A stretch of 64,000 nt of DNA from Palleronia sp. THAF1 (GTDB taxonomy: Bacteria > Pseudomonadota > Alphaproteobacteria > Rhodobacterales > Rhodobacteraceae), in the NCBI RefSeq assembly GCF_009363795.1, contig NZ_CP045420.1:1841001-1905000 (forward strand), written 5' to 3'. Below the pieces are notes generated by a model. That model ran no database searches. It was not told where the DNA came from and worked only from the letters and a program-made list of their open reading frames with translations. Position 1 is the stretch's first letter, and each line of letters begins with the position of its first letter. Both the position numbers and the translations under genes were made by a program. Below, one piece after another: positions 28,570-37,553 of this stretch.

Positions 28570-29813
28570 GCGGCGGTGGACGTGTAGCGCGACGCAGCCA
28601 CGTCGATCCGGCTCTTGGACGGGGCGCGCCCTGCGAAACGCGTCGCCAACGTCTTCGGACCGGCCGTGATGCGGAAATAGTCGTAGGCGTCTGTTTTGTC
28701 GGGTAGATTGTCGAAAGCACAGAGATACTGGAAATGCAGGCGGAAGAAGCGCCAGCGTAGTTTGGTCCATGTCTGTGGCAAAAGCGTCTGGGTGAAGGCC
28801 GCCGACAGGATCAACGGCTGATGCGCGCCTTCGGGGCGCACGCCCGACACGGCCACCGGATCGCAGAGCGCGAAGGCGCAGCCATCGCCGGGTGCCGTGA
28901 CGTCCACCCATGTCAGCGCGTCGGTCTTCGACAGGAACGCCAAATCGGCGCGCAGACGGTGCGCCGCTGGCAGGAAGGACATCATCGGAACCACTTGGCC
29001 CAGCGAAAGGAAAGACAGCACCGGACCGTTCGCCGGCACCCTGCCCTCACGCACCAGATCGGCCAGGATAGAGACCGCCAGATGCGCGCCAGAGGAATGG
29101 CCGACGATCAACACTTCATCCGCGTCACTCGCCAACGCGGCGGCGATGGTCTGGCCCATCTGCGTCATCCGCTCTTCCAGCGCATCCGGATTCGCGCCGC
29201 GCCAGCGGGCCGAGAAGGCATAGTCGTGCATCAGATAGTAGGCGAAGAAGCGACCGTCCTGTTTGCGAAACCATCGCAACACGAAGGCCACGACGAATGG
29301 CAGCGCGATCCAGCCCACGGCGCCAGGCACGCCGACGGCGGATATACCCGAGCGAAGCACCCACGCACCCAGCCAACCAGCCGCCAAAGCCAGTGCAAGT
29401 TGCAGAAGCAGCATACCCACAGGGTAAAGCGCTGCGATCACCGGGCCCTTGCGCAGCCACATCAGCCGCCGTAGTGCGCCGGTGGTGATATAGACCCAGG
29501 CCGTGCGGGCCAATTGTGCGTAGGTGGCGGCGATTCCCGCGTCCATCGAGTCGCGTACGATGTCGGACCAGACGAGCACCTCGACCTGCGCTTCGACCTC
29601 CGCCCCTTCGATCCGCGCCCGAACACCCCAGCCGAAGCGACCACCTGCCTTCGGTGCAGGCTCCACCGAATAGCCGCTGATCGCGGCCTGCGCGGCGCCT
29701 TCGCGTCGGTAGAGTTCGCGGTAGCGGCGGGGCGGCATGGGATCATAGCCCGGGATGTAGAACACCCGGCGGGTTCTGACCTTACGGTCCGGCGTGGCGC
29801 GCGCTTGATCCAT
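28566..29813 (-). CDS. Alpha/beta hydrolase with two membrane segments
   Basis: This 415-aa protein has an N-terminal region beginning with a FYIPGYDPM strand, two membrane segments at about residues 125-150 and 155-180, and a hydrolase core with the nucleophile elbow GHSSG (238-242, Ser240). Acidic and histidine partners probably lie in the region that follows (after DVTAPGDGCAF). It is probably an inner membrane esterase or lipase-like enzyme. The substrate is unknown. It is translationally coupled to the downstream P450 gene. Confidence 0.8.
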   Translation of the reverse strand: MDQARATPDRKVRTRRVFYIPGYDPMPPRRYRELYRREGAAQAAISGYSVEPAPKAGGRFGWGVRARIEGAEVEAQVEVLVWSDIVRDSMDAGIAATYAQLARTAWVYITTGALRRLMWLRKGPVIAALYPVGMLLLQLALALAAGWLGAWVLRSGISAVGVPGAVGWIALPFVVAFVLRWFRKQDGRFFAYYLMHDYAFSARWRGANPDALEERMTQMGQTIAAALASDADEVLIVGHSSGAHLAVSILADLVREGRVPANGPVLSFLSLGQVVPMMSFLPAAHRLRADLAFLSKTDALTWVDVTAPGDGCAFALCDPVAVSGVRPEGAHQPLILSAAFTQTLLPQTWTKLRWRFFRLHFQYLCAFDNLPDKTDAYDYFRITAGPKTLATRFAGRAPSKSRIDVAASRYTSTAA

Positions 29814-29854
29814 TCAGGCAAGATACCGCGAAATCTGGGCGGAAATAAGCCCCG

Positions 29855-30598
29855 TCAGCCGAGCCGCGCGAGGGCGGGGAAGGTCTCTAACAACCAATAG
29901 GAAAAGGCGGAGAATGCGCCCGTCACCAAGGCCAGCCCGACGACCAGCAAAAGCGCGCCCATGACCTTCTCGATCATGCCCATGTGCCGCTTCAGCTTGT
30001 TCATCACACCGGTCGCCCGTTGCAGGAACATGGCAGCGACAAGGAACGGGATGCCCAAACCGGCGGCGTAGACCGCTAGCAATGCGGTGCCGCGTGTCAC
30101 ATCGCCTTCGGACGCGGCCAGCGACAGGATCGCGCCCAGTTGTGGGCCGATGCAGGGAGTCCAACCGAAGGCGAAGGCCAAGCCCAGCACGTAGGCTCCA
30201 AGCGCCGATCCGCCCCGGTCCCCTGCGTCAAGCCGTGCCTCTCGGTCCAGCACGGGGATGCGAAAGACGCCAAGGAAATGCAGGCCGAAGATGATGACAA
30301 CGACGCCGGACACGCGCGCAAACAGCGTTTGATACTGCAGGAAAAACGCCCCGAAGGCCGATGCCGTAAAGCCCAGCAGCAGGAACACCGTCGACAGACC
30401 CAGAACGAAGAACAGCGCGGGCAGGATGGCGCGGCGGGACTTGGATGACGGATCGTTCAGCGTCACGCCGCCCATGTAGGCCAGATAAGGCGGCACGATG
30501 GGCAGCACGCAGGGCGACAGGAAGGACAGCAGACCGGCGAACAGCGCGATCAGCATGGCCGGTGCAAGGCTGGCGTCGATGATGTCGAACCCGAACAT
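29855..30598 (-). CDS. ccdA: Cytochrome c biogenesis protein CcdA
   Basis: CcdA passes electrons across the inner membrane from cytoplasmic thioredoxin to periplasmic thiol proteins needed for heme attachment. The 247-aa protein has six membrane segments and the paired redox motifs LSPCVLPIVPPYLAYMGG (Cys30) and GWTPCIGPQLG (Cys149). It lies upstream of the hydrolase/P450 pair on the same strand with a 41-base gap, but a functional link is not evident. Confidence 0.95.
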   Translation of the reverse strand: MFGFDIIDASLAPAMLIALFAGLLSFLSPCVLPIVPPYLAYMGGVTLNDPSSKSRRAILPALFFVLGLSTVFLLLGFTASAFGAFFLQYQTLFARVSGVVVIIFGLHFLGVFRIPVLDREARLDAGDRGGSALGAYVLGLAFAFGWTPCIGPQLGAILSLAASEGDVTRGTALLAVYAAGLGIPFLVAAMFLQRATGVMNKLKRHMGMIEKVMGALLLVVGLALVTGAFSAFSYWLLETFPALARLG

Positions 30599-30663
30599 GC
30601 GCCACCCTTAACGGCGGCGCGGCGCGGGGTCACGGGCAATTGGCTCACAAGGGCGTGGACTTG

Positions 30664-30930
30664 ATGAAACAGGCGCGCGATACCGCATCCATGACACAAG
30701 ACGCCACACATGACGCTGATCTCGATGCGCTTGGACTGCTGTGCCCCCTGCCCGTTCTGAAGGCCCGTAAACGATTGCAGGCGCTGACTACCGGACAGGT
30801 CCTGCGCGTGCGGGCCGACGATCCGGCAGCGGTGGTGGACGTACCGCATTTCTGTGCCGAGGCTGGGCACGAGTTGGTCTCGGCCACCGACGACGGCGCC
30901 GTTCAGACATACCTGATCCGCAAGGTTTAG
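30664..30930 (+). CDS. TusA-family sulfurtransferase
   Basis: This 88-aa protein is of the SirA/TusA/YeeD type, with the catalytic motif LLCPLPVLKARK (Cys27) and the beta-alpha-beta fold pattern VLRVRADDPAAVVDV ... FCAEAGHELV. The ATG at 30664 is chosen because AAGGGCG lies upstream; an ATG nine codons later is possible. Such proteins carry persulfide sulfur for tRNA thiolation or sulfur metabolism. It is followed four bases later by a gene of unknown function. Confidence 0.9.
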   Translation: MKQARDTASMTQDATHDADLDALGLLCPLPVLKARKRLQALTTGQVLRVRADDPAAVVDVPHFCAEAGHELVSATDDGAVQTYLIRKV

Positions 30931-30933
30931 ACC

Positions 30934-31368
30934 GTGTTACTGGGACAAGGGCGCATACACGCGCGATGGCGGCAGATCGTGCTGACGACCGCGCCAGAGC
31001 ATGTGATGACCGACGATGAGAACTGGACCGATGCCAAGCTGGCGCGCGGTTTCGCCGGAAGCGCAGAGGCGCGGCTGTTCGTGGTGGACGCGGGCGAGCG
31101 CACCTTTGATGTCAGCTTGCACCTGCTGGATGCCGCTCCGGGGTTAGAAGCCGGCCGCCGGGTGATCTGTGCGGATGTCGCGAACCTGTCGGGGCGGATC
31201 GAGGTGGGCGGGCTGGTGGATGACACGCCCACCATCGCGGCGGATCTGCCCCACGGCGAATACGCCGCCTACGTCAGCGAGGATCGGCATAGCGCGGCCT
31301 CTATCGGCACACCAGATCTGCGGATCGTTTTAGTGCCGGAAGTGCCGCTGAAGCGCGGACGATTGTAA
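30934..31368 (+). CDS. Hypothetical protein downstream of the TusA-like gene
   Basis: I do not recognise this 144-aa protein. It has no signal peptide or membrane segment. It is rich in beta-type segments (ARLFVVDAGERTFDVSLHLLD, RVICADVANLSGRIEVGG), and the C-terminal stretch RIVLVPEVPLKRGRL is basic. There are few cysteines. The start is GTG at 30934, four bases after the TusA-like stop, so the two genes are probably coupled. A convergent terminator separates it from rne. Confidence 0.6.
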   Translation: MLLGQGRIHARWRQIVLTTAPEHVMTDDENWTDAKLARGFAGSAEARLFVVDAGERTFDVSLHLLDAAPGLEAGRRVICADVANLSGRIEVGGLVDDTPTIAADLPHGEYAAYVSEDRHSAASIGTPDLRIVLVPEVPLKRGRL

Positions 31369-31380
31369 CGGCAAAGAAGA

Positions 31381-31410
31381 AGGGCCGCCGCGGGATACGC
31401 TGGCGGCCCT
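31381..31410. terminator. Bidirectional terminator between the hypothetical gene and rne
   Basis: AGGGCCGCC (31381-31389) pairs with GGCGGCCCT (31402-31410). The plus side continues TGTCATTTTC and the minus side continues TCTTCTTTGCC, so both convergent transcripts could end here. The minus-side copy also contains the complement of GCAAAGAAG, the tail of the recurring intergenic element. Confidence 0.75.
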
Positions 31411-31417
31411 GTCATTT

Positions 31418-34063
31418 TCAGCGGCGCAGCGACCACCATCCCCGACGTTTAGGCTTGTCGTCGTCATTCGCGGTCTCCGCCGCGTCCTCCTGCGGAGCCG
31501 GGGGTGCCACCGGCGCATCTTCGGTGATCTGCGCCCCGACCGATTCCGGCACGGGTTGATCGACCACCTCGGGCTCTTTCGACGCAGGCTTTTCGGCGAC
31601 CGGCTCTTCGACAGCAGGCTCAGGCTGCGGCGCGGGTGCTTCGGCCTGCGACTCGGCTACGGCTTCTTGCGGCGCGTTCTCTTCTGGAACGGGCGGCGCG
31701 ATGGCCGCGTCTTCCGTCACCTGCTCGGAGACTGCGGCAGCAACCGGCGCGTCCACGTCTGTAGGTTGATCGTCGGACTTGCGACGCGAGCGCGACCGCG
31801 AGCGGCGACGCTTGGGTTTGTCCTGTTGCGGCGCATCGTCGGCAGCGGGCGCATCCGGAGTCGACTGATCGGCAGACGTGTCGTCGTCATCGTCAGACGC
31901 GGAGTCGTTCGCGTCAGAACCTTCGCCATTCGAACCGTCGTTACCGTTTTCGCCGTTCTCACCCGTCTTGCGACGACCACCACGACGACGCCGACGCCGC
32001 TTCTTCTTTGGCCGATCTTCGCTGTCGCTGTCCGAGTCCGCCTCTGGCGCCTTCGCGACGGGCTCTGCCACGGCATCCGGAGCCTCGGGCGCTTCGTCCT
32101 CGATCACCTCGTCCGGGATATCGTCGTCCGGTTCGTCTTCCATGATTTTGGAAGAGGTGATGACCTCTGTCTGTTCGACCACGCGGATGGTCTGATGCTT
32201 GAGCTTCTCGATCTTGAAGTCCGGGCTGATCAGCGAGGGATCGGCTTCCAGCCGCACGGCCATGCCATAGCGCGCCTCGATCAGCGCGATGTGCTCCCGC
32301 TTCTGATTCATCAGGTAGTTGCAAATGGCGACGGGCGCGGTTACGCAAACCTCGCGCGATTTCTTGCGCGTGCCCTCTTCTTCCAGATGACGCAGGATGG
32401 CGAGCGCCACGTTGTCGTCGGATCGTAGCAGACCCGTGCCATGGCAATGCGCACAGGGCTGGGTGGTCGCTTCGATCATTCCGGGACGCAAACGCTGGCG
32501 GGACATTTCCAGAAGGCCGAATCCGGAAATGCGGCCCACCTGAATGCGCGCACGGTCGGTCTTCAGCTTTTCCTTGAAGTGCTTTTCCACGTTCGCATTG
32601 TGCTTGCGGTCTTCCATGTCGATGAAGTCGATCACGATCAGACCGGCAAGGTCACGCAGACGCAACTGGCGAGCCACCTCTTCAGCGGCCTCCATGTTGG
32701 TGCGGTAGGCGGTATCCTCGATGCTGCCTTCCTTGGTGGACCGGCCGGAGTTCACGTCGATGGCGACGAGCGCTTCGGTCACGCCGATGACGATGTAGCC
32801 GCCCGAGGGCAGTCGCACGTCCGGGTTGAACATCGCACCAAGGTAGGATTCGACCTGATGGCGCGCGTACAGCGGCATCGGATCGACGTAGTGTTTCACG
32901 TTCTTGGCGTGGGACGGCATGATCATCTTCATGAAGTCCTTGGCGGTCCGGTAACCGTTGTCGCCTTCGACCCAGACCTCGTCGATCTCGCGGTTGTACA
33001 GGTCGCGGATCGAGCGCTTGATCAGATTGCCTTCCTCGTAGATCGCGGCGGGTGCGACCGATTTCAGCGTCAGCTCGCGGATCTGCTCCCACATGCGCTG
33101 CAGGTATTCGTAGTCGCGCTTGATCTCTGTCTTGGTGCGCTTGGCCCCTGCCGTGCGTACGATCAGCCCGGCGCCTTTCGGCACCTCAATGGACTGCGCG
33201 ATCTCTTTCAGCTTCTTACGGTCGGCGACGTTGGTGATCTTGCGGCTGATGCCACCACCGCGGGCGGTGTTGGGCATCAGGACGCAATAACGGCCGGCAA
33301 GCGACAGATACGTGGTCAGCGCAGCGCCCTTGTTGCCCCGCTCTTCCTTGACGACCTGCACCAGAAGGATCTGGCGCACCTTGATGACTTCCTGAATCTT
33401 GTACTTCTTCGCGCGCGGCTTGCGCTTGGGGCGCACGTCCTCGGGCGTGTCATCGTCGGCCACCGATTCGATGGTTTCGTCCCGCTCGGAGGCGTCATCG
33501 GCGGCGACGTAGGGCTTGGGCTCGTCGTCGTCGTCCTGATGGTGGTCGTCGCCGGGGGCGGTCGCGCCCTCGTCGTCACCCAGATCGACAACATCCATGC
33601 CGGGCACGCTGTTCGCGATCTGGTTGGCCTGCGCATCGGCGGCGTCGTCGCCGTCAACTTCGGCAGTTTGCACGGCATCGTCGGTCTGCGTGTCGGCGGC
33701 CTTGGTGCGGCTGCGCGAACGTGTCCGGCGGCGGGGCTTCTCGGCTTCTTCGTCCTGACGACGCTCTTCCTCGGCGTCGGCCTGCTCTTCTTCCAACAGG
33801 GCCTGACGGTCGGCGATCGGGATCTGGTAGTAATCCGGGTGGATTTCCGAGAACGCAAGGAAGCCGTGGCGGTTGCCGCCATAGTCAATGAAAGCCGCCT
33901 GAAGCGACGGCTCTACGCGTGTGACCTTGGCAAGGTAGATGTTTCCGGCAAGCTGACGCTTGTTCTCGGACTCAAAGTCGAATTCCTCGACTTTGTTGCC
34001 GTCCACCACGACCACGCGGGTTTCTTCCGCGTGGGTCGCGTCGATTAGCATTTTCTTGGGCAT
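31418..34063 (-). CDS. rne: Ribonuclease E
   Basis: RNase E is the core endoribonuclease of the RNA degradosome. In the 881-aa protein the catalytic Asp pair is D436 (ALVAIDVNSGR) and D479 (IVIDFIDM), 43 residues apart as in E. coli. The zinc link is CAHC at 537-540. The S1 domain is interrupted by a highly charged insert at about residues 92-222, first Glu/Arg, then Asp-rich. The C-terminal 230 residues are a low-complexity acidic/Arg scaffold with a run KKKRRRRRRGGRRK. A long structured leader precedes it (34064-34423). Confidence 0.96.
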   Translation of the reverse strand: MPKKMLIDATHAEETRVVVVDGNKVEEFDFESENKRQLAGNIYLAKVTRVEPSLQAAFIDYGGNRHGFLAFSEIHPDYYQIPIADRQALLEEEQADAEEERRQDEEAEKPRRRTRSRSRTKAADTQTDDAVQTAEVDGDDAADAQANQIANSVPGMDVVDLGDDEGATAPGDDHHQDDDDEPKPYVAADDASERDETIESVADDDTPEDVRPKRKPRAKKYKIQEVIKVRQILLVQVVKEERGNKGAALTTYLSLAGRYCVLMPNTARGGGISRKITNVADRKKLKEIAQSIEVPKGAGLIVRTAGAKRTKTEIKRDYEYLQRMWEQIRELTLKSVAPAAIYEEGNLIKRSIRDLYNREIDEVWVEGDNGYRTAKDFMKMIMPSHAKNVKHYVDPMPLYARHQVESYLGAMFNPDVRLPSGGYIVIGVTEALVAIDVNSGRSTKEGSIEDTAYRTNMEAAEEVARQLRLRDLAGLIVIDFIDMEDRKHNANVEKHFKEKLKTDRARIQVGRISGFGLLEMSRQRLRPGMIEATTQPCAHCHGTGLLRSDDNVALAILRHLEEEGTRKKSREVCVTAPVAICNYLMNQKREHIALIEARYGMAVRLEADPSLISPDFKIEKLKHQTIRVVEQTEVITSSKIMEDEPDDDIPDEVIEDEAPEAPDAVAEPVAKAPEADSDSDSEDRPKKKRRRRRRGGRRKTGENGENGNDGSNGEGSDANDSASDDDDDTSADQSTPDAPAADDAPQQDKPKRRRSRSRSRRKSDDQPTDVDAPVAAAVSEQVTEDAAIAPPVPEENAPQEAVAESQAEAPAPQPEPAVEEPVAEKPASKEPEVVDQPVPESVGAQITEDAPVAPPAPQEDAAETANDDDKPKRRGWWSLRR

Positions 34064-34423
34064 TGGTTCGTGTCCGCATACCGGTCATCCCCTGCCACCA
34101 TCGGGTGGATTGGGTCCGCTTCCGGCATGATCGTTTGGTGCGATGGGGGCGTCCAGCCACCGAACTGCCCCTCGGGGCAGTCGGAACGGCGAGATTTTCA
34201 ACGGCGCGCGGCGCATCGCAATTTCAACTCCGGCCCGGAATCGCGTTCCGGTCCATGTACGGGGGCCATTCCACGCAGATGCGGGTCCGGCATCGATCTA
34301 TCTGTCCGGCCCCGAAAACGGGTCGCCGTCAGCGAAATCAGCTCTGGGCGCTATGTCCCATATTTCACAACATAGAGTAGAAATATCGGAATTGCCAACG
34401 ACATTTCATCGAATCGCCGCCGA
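34064..34423 (-). promoter_or_regulatory. Long structured leader of rne (360 bases without a gene)
   Basis: No ORF here is convincing. On the minus strand the region begins with an AT-rich promoter zone and then forms a leader with clear stems: ACTGCCCC-GA-GGGGCAGT (34181-34164) and CCGGAA-CGCGA-TTCCGG (34251-34235). RNase E is known in other bacteria to regulate itself by cutting its own 5' leader, so a similar feedback is plausible. I cannot match this leader to a named RNA family. Confidence 0.55.
34369..34398 (-). promoter_or_regulatory. Candidate rne promoter
   Basis: On the minus strand TTGGCA (34398-34393) and TATGTT (34374-34369) are 18 bases apart. TTGGCA matches the sigma-70 -35 consensus at five of six bases. 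Transcription from here would give a leader of about 300 bases before the rne ATG. Confidence 0.45.
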
Positions 34424-35755
34424 CTACGCGCCGAGATAATCGGATCTGGTCAATCCGTATTTCGCCATCTTCTCATTCAGGGTCCGGCGCGGCAGGCAAA
34501 GCTCGTCCATGACAGCCACGATAGAGCCCTTGTGACGGCGCATCGTATTGTCGATCAGCATTCGCTCGAACGCCTCGACATATTCTTTCAGCGGCTTGCC
34601 TTCCGTCGTCATGCCGGCGTCGCTGTCGTCTTCCGTGGCCATCAGCAGGCTGGAAATTGTGCCCGTGCCGCGCCGGTTCTGCATCGCCGCACGCTCGGCT
34701 ACGTTGATGAGCTGGCGGATGTTGCCGGGCCATGGCGCTTGCAAAAGCTGCGCGGCTTCCTGGGCCGAGACCTCTGGCGCATCGCCGCCGTAGTCTTCGG
34801 CAGCCTGCTCCGCGAAGCGCGTGAACAGCGTCAGGATATCTTCTCCACGGGCGCGCAGCGGCGGCAGGGTGATCTTCATCGCGGCAAGGCGGTAATACAG
34901 ATCGGGGCGCAGCGCGTCCTCGGTCGTCTTGCCCTGCTCGGACAGGTTGGAAATCGCGATGACGCGGGTCTCGGCAGGGCTGCCCTGATCGTTCATCCAC
35001 GTCAGCAGACGGGCCTGCAACGCGGGTGGCAAAGCCTCTATATCCTCCAGCACCAGTGTGCCACTGCGCGCCTGCTCGATCAAAGGCACTTCGGCCTCAC
35101 TCGGCCCGAACAGGCGGTTGGCCAAGGTGGATTCGTCCTGCCCCGCGCAGGAATAAAGAACGAACTTGCGGCCTGTCTTGGCACCGACGGCGTGCAGCGC
35201 GTGGGCCGTCAGCGTCTTGCCGGTGCCCGTCTCGCCCTCAATCAGCACATGGCCGTCGGCCTGGCCCAGATCCAGAATATCCTCACGCAGACGCTCCATC
35301 ACCGGCGACGCACCGATCAATTTGCGCATGATCCCAGAGCCGTCGCCCAACTCGCGCCGCAGGGCGCGGTTGTCCAGCGTCATGCGGCGCGCGTTGGTGG
35401 CGCGCTTGGCCAGTTCGTTCATCTTTTCGGGATTGAACGGCTTTTCCAGAAAATCGAACGCGCCGACCTGCATCGCTTCGACCGCCATCGGCACATCGCC
35501 GTGACCTGTGATCATGATCACCGGCAGCGCGCTGTCTACACTCATCAACCGCTTGAGGAATTGCATCCCGTCCATACCCGGCATCTTGATGTCCGAGATG
35601 ACGATGCCCGGATAATCCGCGCCCAAACCCTTCAGTGCATCCTCGGCGTTCGGAAAGGTCTCGGTGTCGTAGCCCGACAGCGCCAGCCATTGGCCGATCG
35701 ACTGCCGCATGTCCTTTTCATCGTCCACGATGGCGATCTTCATCGCATGTGCCAT
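34424..35755 (-). CDS. dctD: DctD/NtrC-type response regulator lacking the GAFTGA loop
   Basis: This 443-aa protein has a receiver domain (phosphoacceptor Asp55 in SDIKMPGMDG), an AAA+ domain with Walker A GETGTGKT at 174-181, and a C-terminal Fis-type helix-turn-helix. Between LFG (215-217) and the Walker B region the usual GAFTGA sigma-54 contact loop is absent; about eight residues are missing and the sequence reads PSEAEVPLIEQARSG. Walker B is LVLEDI instead of the usual LFLDEI. It pairs with the sensor 3 bases upstream, whose end carries its GGAG ribosome site. The symbol reflects similarity; no dctPQM genes are in view. Confidence 0.87.
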   Translation of the reverse strand: MAHAMKIAIVDDEKDMRQSIGQWLALSGYDTETFPNAEDALKGLGADYPGIVISDIKMPGMDGMQFLKRLMSVDSALPVIMITGHGDVPMAVEAMQVGAFDFLEKPFNPEKMNELAKRATNARRMTLDNRALRRELGDGSGIMRKLIGASPVMERLREDILDLGQADGHVLIEGETGTGKTLTAHALHAVGAKTGRKFVLYSCAGQDESTLANRLFGPSEAEVPLIEQARSGTLVLEDIEALPPALQARLLTWMNDQGSPAETRVIAISNLSEQGKTTEDALRPDLYYRLAAMKITLPPLRARGEDILTLFTRFAEQAAEDYGGDAPEVSAQEAAQLLQAPWPGNIRQLINVAERAAMQNRRGTGTISSLLMATEDDSDAGMTTEGKPLKEYVEAFERMLIDNTMRRHKGSIVAVMDELCLPRRTLNEKMAKYGLTRSDYLGA

Positions 35756-35758
35756 GGT

Positions 35759-37516
35759 CTACTCCGCTGCCTGTAGCGCCGCTGTGTGAAGCGGCAGTTG
35801 CATCTCAAATAGCGCGCCACCCGCGCGTCCGTTCCGTGCCGTCAGACGTCCACCCAGATCGGCGACGATCCCCGAAGAGATCGCAAGGCCCAGCCCGGTG
35901 CCGTCGCCCGGCGCCTTGGTGGTGTAGAACGGTTCGAACAACTGGTCGAAATCGGTGATCCCGTGGCCGTTGTCGCGCACCGTCAGCATCGCGCTGTCGC
36001 CCATGGCAAGGATCAACTCGATCCGGGGGTCGTCCAGATTGGATGTGGCGTCAATGGCGTTGCGCAGCAAGTTCACGATGACTTGCTCGACACGGATACG
36101 ATCGGCGACGATGGGCACGGGTGCGGTGGGCACGGTGCGCTCGATATGCACCGCGCGGCGCTTCAATTGCGGTTCCATCAGTGCCAGCGCAGAAGACAGG
36201 CAATCGCGGAAATCCAAAGGCTCCAAGGCGGTACCGCCCTTGCGGGCATAACTTTTCAGCTGACGTGTGATCGCCCCCATTCGTTCGATCAGATCGTCGA
36301 TGCGGTGAAAGGACGACAGCGCCTCATCGGGGCGCTTGCGCTCCACAAGCAGGCGCGCGCCGGCAAGGTATGTTTTCATCGCGGCCAGCGGCTGATTCAA
36401 CTCATGAGACACGGCTGCCGACATTTCACCCAGCACCGCCAGCTTGGAGGTCTGCGCGACGGTCTGCTCGGCGACTTCCAGATGCTTCTCTGCCCGCTCG
36501 CGTTCTGCAACCTCGCGCTGCAGGGCGACGTTCAGACGGCGCAGTTCCGCGCTTTCTCGCTGGAAGAAAGTCAGCCGCGACAGGGCTTTGCGGCTGACCA
36601 ATGCGGATCCCAGCGCGAACAGCAGCGCGAAGCCCATGATCTCTACCGCCAGCACACCATTCACCCGCTCGCGTACGCTGGAATAGGTTGTGAAGGACGT
36701 CATCCGCCAGCCCTGGAACGGGATGCGCGTGGCCTGCCGCATCACGGCCTCGCCACCCACGTAGGCGTCTGCTGGCAGCACCGTCCAATCCGCCGTGGCT
36801 TGGATCGCGCGCTGGATCGCGCCGGTGGCAGAGCGGCGGGCCAGCGCCTCTTCCTCTGTCAGCCCGCGCCATCGGCTTTCAGTCGCAAGGATGATCCGCC
36901 CTTCGCTGTCCGTCACCATCACCGCGTCCGAGAACCCGGCCCAAGAGCGTTCGAACTGCCCCAGATCGACACCCACGACGATTACGCCGATCATCGAGCC
37001 GTCGACCTCGACCCGGCGCGCGTAGGAGAACGCGAACGCCCCGCTTTCCGTTTGCGTCGTGGTAAAGACCGTATTGCTGGAGCGTTGCGCATTCACGAAG
37101 TACGCGGATGACCGACGATCCGCCCCCAGCATCTGTCGCTCGGTCGAGGCGACGATGCGCCCATCCTCGTCCAGCAGCATCAATGACGCGGCCCCGATCT
37201 CTTCGATGTAAGAAATCAGCCGCTGTGTCGTTTGGCTGTAATCCGCCGAATTCAGCGCACCGATCAGCGCGGGATCGCGGCTAAGCAACAACGGCACAAC
37301 ACTGGCGCGCTGCAGGGTCGACATCAGGTTGCCGGAATACAGCGCCAGCCGCACCTCTGCCCGGTTGCGGGTGCTTTCCGTATAGCGCTCTGTCAGGAAA
37401 ACGTTGGTGACCCAGACGGTCGCGACGGCCACAACACCAAGCACCAGCACGGCGACCCGCAGGAACCAGCGCCGTCGGCGCTCGGACCGGGCGGTAAGAT
37501 CGGAAACGTCGCTCAT
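35759..37516 (-). CDS. dctB: DctB-type sensor histidine kinase
   Basis: This 585-aa membrane sensor has transmembrane segments at about 19-40 and 288-308 that enclose a periplasmic double-PDC/Cache domain like that of DctB (LLDEDGRIVASTERQMLGADRRSS and a second repeat). A coiled linker follows, then the HisKA box SHELNQPLAAMKTYLAGARLL with His371, and a HATPase region with VIVNLLRNAIDA, DNGHGI and GTGLGLAISSGI. The DctB family senses C4-dicarboxylates. It is co-transcribed with the regulator. Confidence 0.9.
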   Translation of the reverse strand: MSDVSDLTARSERRRRWFLRVAVLVLGVVAVATVWVTNVFLTERYTESTRNRAEVRLALYSGNLMSTLQRASVVPLLLSRDPALIGALNSADYSQTTQRLISYIEEIGAASLMLLDEDGRIVASTERQMLGADRRSSAYFVNAQRSSNTVFTTTQTESGAFAFSYARRVEVDGSMIGVIVVGVDLGQFERSWAGFSDAVMVTDSEGRIILATESRWRGLTEEEALARRSATGAIQRAIQATADWTVLPADAYVGGEAVMRQATRIPFQGWRMTSFTTYSSVRERVNGVLAVEIMGFALLFALGSALVSRKALSRLTFFQRESAELRRLNVALQREVAERERAEKHLEVAEQTVAQTSKLAVLGEMSAAVSHELNQPLAAMKTYLAGARLLVERKRPDEALSSFHRIDDLIERMGAITRQLKSYARKGGTALEPLDFRDCLSSALALMEPQLKRRAVHIERTVPTAPVPIVADRIRVEQVIVNLLRNAIDATSNLDDPRIELILAMGDSAMLTVRDNGHGITDFDQLFEPFYTTKAPGDGTGLGLAISSGIVADLGGRLTARNGRAGGALFEMQLPLHTAALQAAE

Positions 37517-37553
37517 GCCGACAGACTAATGGGCGCGCGTCCCGCCAACAAGC

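Noticed and set aside
32441-34048. A 535-codon plus-strand frame opposite rne
   Set aside because: It is a shadow of the RNase E coding sequence; the hydrophobic runs arise from the complement of acidic codons.
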